A stretch of DNA of 64,000 nt, taken from contig JAFEDS010000002.1 in NCBI GenBank assembly GCA_018241505.1, positions 1 to 64,000 of the forward strand. Direction: 5' to 3'. This stretch comes from Pseudomonadota bacterium (GTDB lineage: Bacteria; Pseudomonadota; Gammaproteobacteria; Steroidobacterales; Steroidobacteraceae). The notes under the pieces were generated by a model. The model saw only the letters and a program-made list of their open reading frames with translations, did no database searches and was not told the origin of the DNA. Of this stretch, positions 44,868 through 52,915 are shown piece after piece (within the stretch, counting starts at the first letter, position 1; every line of letters starts with the position of its first letter). The translations under genes and the position numbers were made by a program.

Positions 44868-45182
44868 ATGAACACTTCAGTCAAATGGGTCGCTGTGACG
44901 ACCATTGCCCTCTTCGCTTCGGGCTGCAGCGTATTCAAGGGCCAGAAAACCGCCGGGCAGTTTGTCGACGACTCGACGATTGCCACACGCGCGAAAGCCG
45001 CGCTCGTCAAAGACAGCACGGTCTCGGCAACGGACTTCAGTGTCAACGTCTATAAAGGGGAAGTCACTCTGACAGGCGTTGCAAAAAGTGAGTCGGAGGT
45101 GAGTCGCGCGATCGATGACATCAAGCGTGTTGACGGTGTGAAGAGCGTCAAGAATGCCACCCGTCTCGCCTCAGCGAATTAG
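44868..45182 (+). CDS. BON domain lipoprotein
   Basis: ATG 44868, with GGAG 6 nt upstream, gives 104 residues. A lipobox ends in FASGC (Cys20), so the mature protein is a periplasmic lipoprotein. One BON domain fills the rest: DDSTIATRAKAALVKDSTVS and VNVYKGEVTLTGVAKSESEV, then VDGVKSVKNATRL. BON domains bind phospholipids or other envelope components; related proteins (OsmY/DolP type) act in envelope stress. It stands alone before the glycosylase gene. The longer frame starting at 44796 is not supported. Confidence 0.9.
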   Translation: MNTSVKWVAVTTIALFASGCSVFKGQKTAGQFVDDSTIATRAKAALVKDSTVSATDFSVNVYKGEVTLTGVAKSESEVSRAIDDIKRVDGVKSVKNATRLASAN

Positions 45183-45236
45183 CCTGCCCGAGACACCAGA
45201 GACTTTTGAGGCCTGTGGCATGACAATTCATGCCAC

Positions 45237-45842
45237 ATGGCCAAAAAACTTTCCCGCTCCTTTTACGCTCGCGAGGACACACTTCTCGTCGCGCGCCAAT
45301 TACTGGGTCTACACCTCGTCCACGATGACGGAGTAACTAAGCGCATCGGTCGGATCGTCGAGACCGAGGCGTACATGGGCCCCGAAGACCTGGCCGCCCA
45401 CTCCTCCCGTGGGCGTACCAAACGCACTGAAGTCATGTTCGGGCCGCCCGGCCATGCTTACGTGTACTTCATATACGGCTTCTGGTACTGCATGAACATC
45501 GTGACGTCCCGAAAGGGCGTCCCGCACGCAGTGCTGCTGCGCGCACTCGAACCATTAGCCGGCATCACAGATAAAACCTGGGGACCCGGACTGCTGTGCC
45601 GGGCCATGGGGATTGATCGCACGCTGAATGGGACGGACCTGTGCGCTGGCCGCATGTGGCTGGAACGACCGCGAGAAAGCGCGCCGGTGAGCATCGGCGT
45701 GGGTCCGAGAATCGGTGTCGACTACGCCGGCCCCTGGGCTAAACGCCCGTGGCGCTTCTTCGACCGCGCTTCACCGTATGTTTCCACCGCCTCAGCGCGA
45801 CTTCGACGCGGTCGCAGTGATCCTTCGCTGCCGCTCGAGTGA
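45237..45842 (+). CDS. DNA-3-methyladenine glycosylase (AAG/Mpg family)
   Basis: The 201-residue product matches the bacterial AAG length. GRIVETEAYMGPEDLAAHSS holds the catalytic Glu and TEAY signature, GHAYVYFIYGFWYCMNIV is the conserved core strand and helix, and LLRALEPLAG follows. It removes alkylated or deaminated purines such as 3-methyladenine and hypoxanthine. The gene lies 54 nt after the BON lipoprotein. The start is ATG 45237; the ribosome-binding site is weak. Confidence 0.95.
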   Translation: MAKKLSRSFYAREDTLLVARQLLGLHLVHDDGVTKRIGRIVETEAYMGPEDLAAHSSRGRTKRTEVMFGPPGHAYVYFIYGFWYCMNIVTSRKGVPHAVLLRALEPLAGITDKTWGPGLLCRAMGIDRTLNGTDLCAGRMWLERPRESAPVSIGVGPRIGVDYAGPWAKRPWRFFDRASPYVSTASARLRRGRSDPSLPLE

Positions 45843-45875
45843 TAATGGGCGGATTCGTGTTAGTCAAGGAACGTC

Positions 45876-47315
45876 ATGAAGCCACAGTCCTTAGGAACGC
45901 TCATGCTCACTGCCGCACTCATGACGGCCTGCGCCGCGACGAGTGGCAAGGCGGGCAAATCCGACGAGTCGGCCCCGGCAGCAGCGAACCAGCCAGTCGC
46001 ACCTTCGGCGCTCTACCCGTCGACCTATCGTGTCCCGCAAAGCGCACCGACGCTCATACGCAACGCAACGGTACTAACCGGCACCGGAACGCGTCTGGAC
46101 AATGCAGATGTTCTGATCGTTGACGGCAAGATCCAGTCCGTCGGACAAAATCTGCAGGCACCGGCCGGAGGCCGGGTTATCGAGGGCAAAGGACACTGGG
46201 TCACCCCGGGGCTGATCGACGTTCACTCACACCTCGGTGTGTATCCGAGTCCCCAAGTGGAGGCGAACTCGGATGGTAATGAGGCGACCTCGCCCGCGAC
46301 CCCCAATGTCTGGGCGGAGCACTCCGTATGGCCACAAGACCCTGGCTTCCGCACCGCACTCGCCGGCGGCATCACGTCCCTGGAGATCCTGCCCGGCTCC
46401 GCGAATCTCATCGGTGGTCGCTCGGTCGTTCTGAAGAATGTCCCCAGTGTCACGTACCAGGGTATGAAGTTTCCCGGCGCGCCTCAGGGGATGAAAATGG
46501 CCTGCGGTGAAAATCCCAAGCGGGTTTACGGCGAGCGCAACACGTTCCCTTCCACACGGATGGGCAACGTCGCCGGATACCGCGAACAATGGGTACAGGC
46601 CCAGGAATATCTGCGCGATCAGCAGGAATTTGAGCAGAAGAAGGCGAAAGGCGACAAGGACGCCAAACCGCCGAAGCGCGATATCAAACTCGACACTCTC
46701 GCCGCAGTGCTGAAGGGCGACATTCTCGTGCAGATGCACTGCTATCGTGCCGATGAGATGGCCACCATTCTCGATATGTCGAAGGAGTTTGGTTACCACG
46801 TCGCGGCATTCCACCATGCCGTCGAGGCTTACAAGATCTCCGACCTGCTGGCCGAAAACGGCGTCTGCGCCGCCATGTGGGCGGATTGGTGGGGCTTCAA
46901 AATGGAAGCCTATGACGGCATCCCCGAAAATATTGCGTTCGTGGACGCAGCTCCCAACGGCTGTGCCATTGTCCATTCCGACTCCGAGGAAGGCATTCAA
47001 CGCCTCAACCAGGAAGCGGCGAAAGCCATTGCCTACGGACAACGAGCAGGCCTGAGCATACCGCCCGAGCGCGCCATCAAGTGGGTGACGTCCAATCCCG
47101 CCAAGGCGCTTGGCTTGCTCGACCGTGTGGGCACACTCGAAGCCGGCAAGATGGGGGATGTCGTGGTCTGGAACGGCAACCCTTTCAGCGTGTATGCGCT
47201 CGCCGACTTTGTATTCATAGATGGCGCCGTGCGCTACGACCGATCCAACCCCGCGCTCACGCCCCAATCTGACTTCACGCTGGGTCAACCGGCTGCCGCG
47301 GGGGTGTACCCATGA
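45876..47315 (+). CDS. Exported amidohydrolase, lipoprotein (catalytically complete partner)
   Basis: A 479-residue amidohydrolase with a lipobox (TAALMTACAATSGK, Cys near position 19), so probably a periplasmic lipoprotein. The metal-dependent core shows GLIDVHSHLG (His-x-His), MHCYRADEMATIL, VAAFHHAVEAYK and CAIVHSDSEEGIQRL, which together supply the expected His and Asp ligands. It resembles imidazolonepropionase-like/dipeptidase-type amidohydrolases; the substrate is unknown. An insertion rich in Lys (KKAKGDKDAKPPKRDIK) lies in the middle. It overlaps the next amidohydrolase by 4 nt (ATGA), so the two are made together. Confidence 0.88.
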   Translation: MKPQSLGTLMLTAALMTACAATSGKAGKSDESAPAAANQPVAPSALYPSTYRVPQSAPTLIRNATVLTGTGTRLDNADVLIVDGKIQSVGQNLQAPAGGRVIEGKGHWVTPGLIDVHSHLGVYPSPQVEANSDGNEATSPATPNVWAEHSVWPQDPGFRTALAGGITSLEILPGSANLIGGRSVVLKNVPSVTYQGMKFPGAPQGMKMACGENPKRVYGERNTFPSTRMGNVAGYREQWVQAQEYLRDQQEFEQKKAKGDKDAKPPKRDIKLDTLAAVLKGDILVQMHCYRADEMATILDMSKEFGYHVAAFHHAVEAYKISDLLAENGVCAAMWADWWGFKMEAYDGIPENIAFVDAAPNGCAIVHSDSEEGIQRLNQEAAKAIAYGQRAGLSIPPERAIKWVTSNPAKALGLLDRVGTLEAGKMGDVVVWNGNPFSVYALADFVFIDGAVRYDRSNPALTPQSDFTLGQPAAAGVYP

Positions 47316-48580
47316 AAATCATCAAGACTCTCCTTTGCGCTCTTTGCGTCACGACTGCTGTGCCGGCTGGCGCTGCATCCGTCCTCATCAAGAACGCAAC
47401 GGTTCATACAGCGAGCAGCGCCGGCGTGCTCGAACACACCGATGTGTTGATATCCGACGGCAAAGTGGCCGAGCTCGGCCACGGTCTGACGGCGCCCGCC
47501 GACGCGGAAGTCATCGATGCCGAGGGCAAGCCGGTGACGCCCGGTCTGTTCGGTGGTTTCAGCCACCTGGGAATCGAGGAGATCGGCCTCGAGTCCACGC
47601 AGGACGACTACTCGCTGAAACTCGGCTCCATGCGGCCGGAGTTCGATGTCAGCGCGGCGTTCAATCCGGACACCATCATTCTGGGTGTGGCACGCGTAGG
47701 GGGCATCACCTTCGCGGCGATTTCTCCGACCGCGGAGCCCGGCGGCAAAGGCGCCCCGGGGGGCACCATTATTGCGGGCCAGGGCGCGTTGACTCAGCTC
47801 GATGGAGTGCTCATCCCGAAGTCGCATGTGCTGTTGGTCGATCTGGGCGGCGATGCCAGCGCCTTGTCCGGCGGCAGCCGGGCGGCGCAATACATGTTGC
47901 TCGACCAGGCGATCAGCGAAGTGCGCGCACCGAAGACCCTGCTGCCCAACGATCAGCGGCTGCTGACACCGGCGGGCCGGCAAACGCTGCAGGAGTACCT
48001 CAACGGAGCGGGACCTGTGGTCTTTGATGCGGACCGCGCATCGGATATCCGCCAGGTCATTGCACTGGCAAAGCGGGAGAAGCTGCATGCGGTGATCAAG
48101 GGCGGTACGGAAGCATGGCGCGTGGCTGCGGAACTCGCGGCAGCGCATATCCCGGTGGTGTTGAATCCACTGCAGGATCTTCCGGAAAACTTCGACATCG
48201 TGGGGGCGACCCTGGAGAATGCCGCGAAACTCAATCGCGCCGGCGTCAAGATCGCGTTCAGTCTCGATGACCCGCAGCCCCACAACATCCGCAAAGTGCG
48301 CCAGGCAGCCGGGATCGCCGTGGCACACGGACTGCCGCCGGAGGCGGCTATTGCGGCCATGACCAGCAATCCGGCCGAGATTTTCGGCGTGGCGGCCCGC
48401 AATGGCAGCATCGCCCGCGGCCGGCCCGCGGACCTGGTGTTGTGGAGCGGCGATCCGCTGGAGGTCACTTCGCTGGCGCAGCGGGTATTCATAGAGGGTC
48501 AGTCGCAATCCATGCAGTCCCGGCAGACCCTGTTGCGCGACCGTTACCTGGAGAAGCTGCGGGCCAACATGGCCCGCTGA
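47312..48580 (+). CDS. Exported amidohydrolase-like protein lacking metal ligands
   Basis: A 422-residue amidohydrolase-fold protein with a signal peptide (MKIIKTLLCALCVTTAVPAG). The first metal motif reads GLFGGFSHLG instead of His-x-His, and the positions of later ligands show IKGGTEAWRVA and IPVVLNPLQ without His, though SLDDPQP keeps an Asp. It therefore looks catalytically altered or dead, and may be a structural or specificity partner of the complete enzyme encoded just upstream and overlapped by ATGA. Such tandem amidohydrolase pairs occur in Xanthomonas-type genomes; function of this one is unknown. Confidence 0.85.
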   Translation: MKIIKTLLCALCVTTAVPAGAASVLIKNATVHTASSAGVLEHTDVLISDGKVAELGHGLTAPADAEVIDAEGKPVTPGLFGGFSHLGIEEIGLESTQDDYSLKLGSMRPEFDVSAAFNPDTIILGVARVGGITFAAISPTAEPGGKGAPGGTIIAGQGALTQLDGVLIPKSHVLLVDLGGDASALSGGSRAAQYMLLDQAISEVRAPKTLLPNDQRLLTPAGRQTLQEYLNGAGPVVFDADRASDIRQVIALAKREKLHAVIKGGTEAWRVAAELAAAHIPVVLNPLQDLPENFDIVGATLENAAKLNRAGVKIAFSLDDPQPHNIRKVRQAAGIAVAHGLPPEAAIAAMTSNPAEIFGVAARNGSIARGRPADLVLWSGDPLEVTSLAQRVFIEGQSQSMQSRQTLLRDRYLEKLRANMAR

Positions 48581-48587
48581 GGGCTGA

Positions 48588-49280
48588 TTGAAAAGTTACA
48601 AGTACTATGACCTGATCCTCGGTGCGTATGTTTGCGTCCTGCTGTGCGCGAACATCATCGGACCGGCCAAAGCATCGACCGTGCACGTCCCCGTCATCGG
48701 GGACGTGACGTTCGGCGCGGGCGTGTTGTTTTTTCCGTTCTCTTATTTTTTCGGCGACATTCTCACGGAAGTGTATGGCTACGCCCGCGACCGCCGCGTG
48801 GTGTGGAGCGGCGTGGCGGCCCTGGTGTTTGCCTCCCTCATGGCCACGGTGATTGTCAAACTGCCGCCGGCCGAGTTCTGGAAAGCCAATCAACCGGCGG
48901 TGGAAACCATTTTCGGCAGTACCCCGCGGGTCGTATTCGGTTCGATCGTGGCTTTCTGGAGCGGCTCGCTCGTCAACAGCTACGTGTTGGCGAAAATGAA
49001 GATCCTGACCAACGGCCGCTGGCTGTGGACGCGCGTCATCGGCTCCACCCTGTGCGGAGAGTTGGTCGACTCCACACTTTTCTTCACCCTCGCGTTTTAC
49101 GGAGTATGGCCGACGCGGCAACTGCTCGGTGTCACCATTACCCAGTACTTGCTCAAGTCGGCGTGGGAAGTAATCATGACTCCGCTCACGTACAAAATAG
49201 TGGCGTTCCTCAAACGGGTGGAGCACGAGGACTACTATGATCGTGACACGAACTTCACGCCGTTTTCATTGAGGGCTTGA
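48588..49280 (+). CDS. Queuosine precursor transporter, YhhQ family
   Basis: This 230-residue protein has about six to seven membrane helices and the YhhQ signature: FFPFSYFFGDILTEVYGYAR near residues 48-67, VVWSGVAALVFASLMATVIV, and STLCGELVDSTLFFTLAF. YhhQ imports the queuosine precursors preQ0/preQ1. The start is TTG 48588, with GAGGG 4-5 nt upstream. It follows the amidohydrolase gene by 7 nt. It is convergent with the RAYT-like gene, with a strong hairpin between. Confidence 0.92.
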   Translation: MKSYKYYDLILGAYVCVLLCANIIGPAKASTVHVPVIGDVTFGAGVLFFPFSYFFGDILTEVYGYARDRRVVWSGVAALVFASLMATVIVKLPPAEFWKANQPAVETIFGSTPRVVFGSIVAFWSGSLVNSYVLAKMKILTNGRWLWTRVIGSTLCGELVDSTLFFTLAFYGVWPTRQLLGVTITQYLLKSAWEVIMTPLTYKIVAFLKRVEHEDYYDRDTNFTPFSLRA

Positions 49281-49288
49281 ATCGAGGT

Positions 49289-49318
49289 GTGCGCCGTCAG
49301 GCCGACCTGACGGCGCAC
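49289..49318. terminator. Perfect 12-bp hairpin between convergent yhhQ-like and RAYT-like genes
   Basis: GTGCGCCGTCAG (49289-49300) pairs perfectly with CTGACGGCGCAC (49307-49318) around a 6-nt loop. It lies 8 nt after the yhhQ stop and 12 nt before the RAYT-like stop, so it should end transcription in both directions. T runs are short. A REP-type palindrome was considered because of the RAYT neighbour, but no GTAG-like head is seen. Confidence 0.65.
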
Positions 49319-49330
49319 TTCATTGCCCTC

Positions 49331-50308
49331 TCAGCTACTCTGCGTTGTGCTCGTCGCTGCCGTCTGCGACGGCAACTGTCTCACGAGCGGTCCGGTGTCC
49401 TGCAGCGCTGTAAGATTGAACAGCTCGGGCCGCAAAGTCCGATACCGTTCGACAGCGACAAACAGGGTTGACGGATCACGCTGCAGGCGCCGGGCCACCT
49501 CCGCGAGTGTTGCTACTCCGCGCTCCGTCGCATACCACGTGATCAGCGCCCTCGCGAGCGCCAAACGCCGTTGTCGCGACCGGGAAAGCACCTCGCTTCT
49601 CTCCAGGCCCAACGTGCAGGTGACCGTATCGATGACCTGGTCGAGTGAGTATGTGCTGCGATACACGCGCATGTTGCGCGGGATCGCGGCCATGAACTCC
49701 CGATCGCCCAGCACTCGCGGATCGTCCGTCCCGCCATGCTCGAAGCTCTGGGTTTCGCCACTCGCCGGCGTTTCCAACATGAGCTGGTTGTAGGCAAAGC
49801 GCGCCTGCTCCGGTCTTTGCCCCAGCATCCGCAGCGCCACGCTGGTGGTGAGCCACGGTACGTTGGCGGTCCCCGCGTACGTGTGATGGCTGCTCAGTGC
49901 GTAATCGGCCGGCTCGCTCGCCTTGCCGGAACGGACCGGCAACGTATGAACGTGCCGGATGAGGCGCAAGAGGTAGACATCCGGATCGATCAGCAGAGCG
50001 TGGTAGCGCTGCTGGAACAGGTGCCCCAGCTCACCGGCACGCCGGTGCACGCGGCGCGCGTACTGGCTGCTCAGCCGTTGCATCAGGCGGCCGACGGGCA
50101 TATCAGAGATCTGCAGGACCAGATGGATCGCGTCTGTTTCCCAGCAGAATGCGTGCGCGCGCACGCGACATCTGACCAGCATCGTCGAGAGAAGTTTCTC
50201 GAACGTCGCGTAGTCGGCTTCTTCGGTAAAGATTGGTTGACGAGCGTTACTTCGTTGAACGACGTAGTAAACGCCCCCCGGTACGTGCAATCTGGATCGG
50301 CGTGACAT
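49331..50308 (-). CDS. RAYT-like transposase protein with C-terminal DnaA-like helix-turn-helix; HUH motif degenerate
   Basis: The N-terminal 150 residues follow the REP-associated tyrosine transposase (Y1, IS200-like) pattern: RLHVPGGVYYVVQRSN, then RLMQRLSSQYARRVHRRAGE and LGHLFQQRYHALLIDPD. The metal-binding HUH motif is broken: in place of the usual NHVHLL stretch it reads DAIHLVL (Ala60-Ile61-His62), and RYIHLNPVR is replaced by RHVHTLPVR. The C-terminal part (about 215-300) resembles the DnaA DNA-binding domain (LALARALITWYATERGVATL and LQRDPSTLFVAVERYRTL). It has a strong GGAGG ribosome-binding site and an open frame, so it is expressed-looking but probably not an active transposase. 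A DNA-binding role is plausible. Confidence 0.78.
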   Translation of the reverse strand: MSRRSRLHVPGGVYYVVQRSNARQPIFTEEADYATFEKLLSTMLVRCRVRAHAFCWETDAIHLVLQISDMPVGRLMQRLSSQYARRVHRRAGELGHLFQQRYHALLIDPDVYLLRLIRHVHTLPVRSGKASEPADYALSSHHTYAGTANVPWLTTSVALRMLGQRPEQARFAYNQLMLETPASGETQSFEHGGTDDPRVLGDREFMAAIPRNMRVYRSTYSLDQVIDTVTCTLGLERSEVLSRSRQRRLALARALITWYATERGVATLAEVARRLQRDPSTLFVAVERYRTLRPELFNLTALQDTGPLVRQLPSQTAATSTTQSS

Positions 50309-50914
50309 CCTTGCCTCCCCACTCCCATGTGCGATTCAAATGGCTTCCATGCTGGCCGCCGGTATGAGCTCCCTGCTCTACCCGCGGCCCCCTTGCTCAA
50401 CTTTCGCGATTACCGCGAACACCTCAGTTGGTCTCCATACCGACGAGTTGGTTCCATTGCATGACGTGTTTGTCATTCCGACCCGGTTGGATCTGACAAC
50501 TCGTGCTGCTCAATCTTTGAGCAGCGGATACCGGCCTCGATCCTGCAACATCACGCCAGCGCAGGCAAGCTCCGACGTGAGCGAACGCATAAATTTTTTG
50601 TGACGGCTGGAGCTGACGCGCGATATTCCAGTGCCGGACACAAACGTGCGAATGTGGCAGTTACTGTCACCCACCTAGGATCCCTGGAAGAACGTCCTGT
50701 TCAATCCAGGCACCGGGAGACGCTAGGTCCCTATCGTACGGACGAGCGGTCTGCACGTATTCCTTCGACACCATCCGATCGACAACGCTCACGCGGGAGA
50801 CAGTAACTGCCACACTAGTACTGCTGCACCACAGCGGAATATCTCACCCCGGAGCGAATTATTTTTTTCGGCGCGGCCTGGGGCGCGCTCAGTATAGATA
50901 TTTTCGCTACGGAC
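50309..50914. other. 606-nt intergenic region with an inverted-repeat element
   Basis: No convincing gene is found between the RAYT-like gene and the carboxylase operon. Visible structures are a 9-bp hairpin GCTGCTCAA/TTGAGCAGC (50505-50525), the small palindrome ATGAC...GTCAT near 50461-50476, and the inverted-repeat element at 50653-50814. An AT-rich patch AATTATTTTTTTC lies near 50858. The 35-codon minus-strand frame within the element is unlike known proteins. Confidence 0.6.
50653..50814. repeat. 162-bp element bounded by 16-bp perfect inverted repeats (MITE-like or IS remnant)
   Basis: TGTGGCAGTTACTGTC (50653-50668) is exactly repeated in inverted form at 50799-50814, and the next six bases inward agree at four (ACCCAC versus TCCCGC). 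The 130-nt interior has no clear gene, only a 35-codon minus-strand frame. No target-site duplication is obvious. The layout is that of a non-autonomous transposable element or the two ends of an internally deleted insertion sequence. Confidence 0.6.
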
Positions 50915-52882
50915 TCAATCGGCGGCGGCACTCAGCTCCAACAACGCGCTGCCCTCTGAAACCCGGTCCCCCGGTGCAAAATGGAGGGTTTGTACGGTTC
51001 CCGCATGAGGCGCCGTGATGGCGTGCTCCATCTTCATCGCCTCTATCACCATGAGCACTTCGCCGGCGGCAACGGCTTGCCCCTCCGCTACTTTCACCGC
51101 CACCACAACACCCGGCAGCGGCGTTGTGAGTCCCCCACCCGTGGTCGAGGCCGAAAACTCCTTCGAACGGGGGTCTTCGTGCAGAAAGTCATAGTGATTG
51201 CCATCTAGCCAGACATGCACATGTATCTCGTATACGTACACGCGCGCCTTCACACGCAAACCATCCAGGGTCGCCGCGATACTGCCATCCGTGCGCAACA
51301 CGTCAGCTACCGAAATGGACTCGGCATCGATTGCAACAGACAGTCGTTCCCGCTGTTGAGTTTCGATCCCGATCGCATGGTGTTGACCCCGCAACTGCAG
51401 TGACAGGGGCACGATGGCAGGCAGATTGGGCGTGAAACCGTCTACGGCCGCCCAGGGGTCGCTTTCCCCGGAGTTTGGACGAACCGCAAGGGCGGCGAAC
51501 ACCGCCGCACGGCGCTCAGCGGCGGCGTCCGCGGGGTCCGCGAATTGTTTGCCGAGGGATTCGAGGAAGGCGATGCTGTGCTCAACTCGAAGAAAGCCGG
51601 GCGACTGCAGGATCCGTGCGAGCCAGCGCTCATTGGTGCGCACTCCGGCGCAGTGAATCCGGTCCAAGGCGCCTGCGAGCCGGGCGGCGGCTTCGCTCCG
51701 GGTCGGCGCCCAGCAGATCACCTTGCCCAGTAATGAGTCATAACTCTCCGGCACCCGGTCGCCGGTTCCAAAGCCGGCGTCCACCCGCGCCATCTCGGGC
51801 GCGGGCCATTCCAGCAGCCGCAGATCGCCGGCGCTCGGCAGGAAATCGCGCTCCGGGTCCTCGGCGCAAATGCGCGCCTCGATGGCATGTCCGTTCAGGT
51901 TGATCTGCGCCTGCTCGAGCGGCAGGCGCTCACCGGAAGCCACTTTGAGTTGCCATTCGACCAGATCGAGTCCGGTCACCTGCTCCGTGACTGTGTGCTC
52001 CACCTGCAGCCGGGTGTTCATTTCCATGAAATAGAACTCGCGGCCGTCGAAAAGAAATTCGACCGTCCCCGCGCTGATATATCCGATCTCACGTGCTACC
52101 ACGATGGCGGCCGCCCGCAGTCGGGTGCGCAACTCGTCGGGAAGCGCCGGCGCGGGTGCTTCTTCAATCAGCTTCTGGTGACGGCGTTGAATGGAGCAAT
52201 CGCGATCGCCCAGATGCACATAGTTTCCGTGCGAGTCGGCGAAGATCTGCACTTCAACGTGCCGTGGCGCAGGTAGATATCGCTCGAGCAGCAGCGAGCC
52301 ATCGCCGAAGCCGCTTTCGGCCAGGCGTCGCGCGGCGGCAAGCGCCTCGGGGAGCTTCGCCTCATCGCGGACGATCCGCATGCCTTTGCCACCACCCCCA
52401 GCGGCCGGCTTGATGATCAACGGCATGCCCACACTGCGCGCCTGCGCCTGCAAGTGGGCCAGATCCTGATCGGCTCCCTCGTACCCGGGCAGTACCGGCA
52501 CACCTTTGGCCCGCATGCGTGCCTTGGCCACGATCTTCGAGCCCATTGCACCAATCGCCGCGGGCGGCGGACCCACAAAGATCAGCCCGGCATCGACACA
52601 TGCCTGCGCGAACGCGGCGTTTTCGGACAGGAAGCCGTATCCCGGATGAATGGCCTGAGCGTTTGTAGCGCGCGCGGCCTCGATTATCCTCGCTACGTTC
52701 AGGTAGCTTTCGCGGGGAGGGGCCGGACCGATCCAGACCGCCTCATCTGCTTCCCGGACGTGCCGCGCGGACGCATCGGCATCTGAGAAGACCGCGATTG
52801 TGCGAATCCCGAGGCGCCGGGCCGTACGGAAGATGCGGCAGGCGATTTCACCGCGGTTCGCGACCAATAAGCTTTCAATCAC
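50915..52882 (-). CDS. mccA: Methylcrotonyl-CoA carboxylase subunit alpha (biotin carboxylase + biotin carrier)
   Basis: A 655-residue biotin-dependent acyl-CoA carboxylase alpha subunit. The biotin carboxylase domain (about 1-450) shows LLVANRGEIACRIFRTARRL, the ATP-grasp loop KPAAGGGGKGMRIV and FMEMNTRLQVEHTVTEQVTG; a linker domain follows; the C-terminal carrier has the biotinylation motif VIEAMKMEHAI. With the carboxyltransferase encoded upstream it carboxylates 3-methylcrotonyl-CoA in leucine breakdown. The start is GTG 52882 with AGGAG 9 nt upstream. Geranyl-CoA or propionyl-CoA as substrate cannot be ruled out, but the neighbouring genes favour leucine catabolism. Confidence 0.92.
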   Translation of the reverse strand: MIESLLVANRGEIACRIFRTARRLGIRTIAVFSDADASARHVREADEAVWIGPAPPRESYLNVARIIEAARATNAQAIHPGYGFLSENAAFAQACVDAGLIFVGPPPAAIGAMGSKIVAKARMRAKGVPVLPGYEGADQDLAHLQAQARSVGMPLIIKPAAGGGGKGMRIVRDEAKLPEALAAARRLAESGFGDGSLLLERYLPAPRHVEVQIFADSHGNYVHLGDRDCSIQRRHQKLIEEAPAPALPDELRTRLRAAAIVVAREIGYISAGTVEFLFDGREFYFMEMNTRLQVEHTVTEQVTGLDLVEWQLKVASGERLPLEQAQINLNGHAIEARICAEDPERDFLPSAGDLRLLEWPAPEMARVDAGFGTGDRVPESYDSLLGKVICWAPTRSEAAARLAGALDRIHCAGVRTNERWLARILQSPGFLRVEHSIAFLESLGKQFADPADAAAERRAAVFAALAVRPNSGESDPWAAVDGFTPNLPAIVPLSLQLRGQHHAIGIETQQRERLSVAIDAESISVADVLRTDGSIAATLDGLRVKARVYVYEIHVHVWLDGNHYDFLHEDPRSKEFSASTTGGGLTTPLPGVVVAVKVAEGQAVAAGEVLMVIEAMKMEHAITAPHAGTVQTLHFAPGDRVSEGSALLELSAAAD

Positions 52883-52915
52883 GCACTGGACTCCTGGACT
52901 GGTACACCAGCTCGA

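Noticed and set aside
47285-48508. Minus-strand frame of 407 residues opposite the second amidohydrolase
   Set aside because: Antisense to a gene with a signal peptide, ATGA coupling and amidohydrolase fold.
49289-49318. REP sequence next to the RAYT-like gene
   Set aside because: The hairpin lacks a conserved tetranucleotide head and there is one copy here; it is better explained as a bidirectional terminator.
50868-50890. Terminator downstream of mccA (GCGCG/CGCGC near a T-run)
   Set aside because: The T-run is on the wrong side of the stem for the minus-strand transcript.
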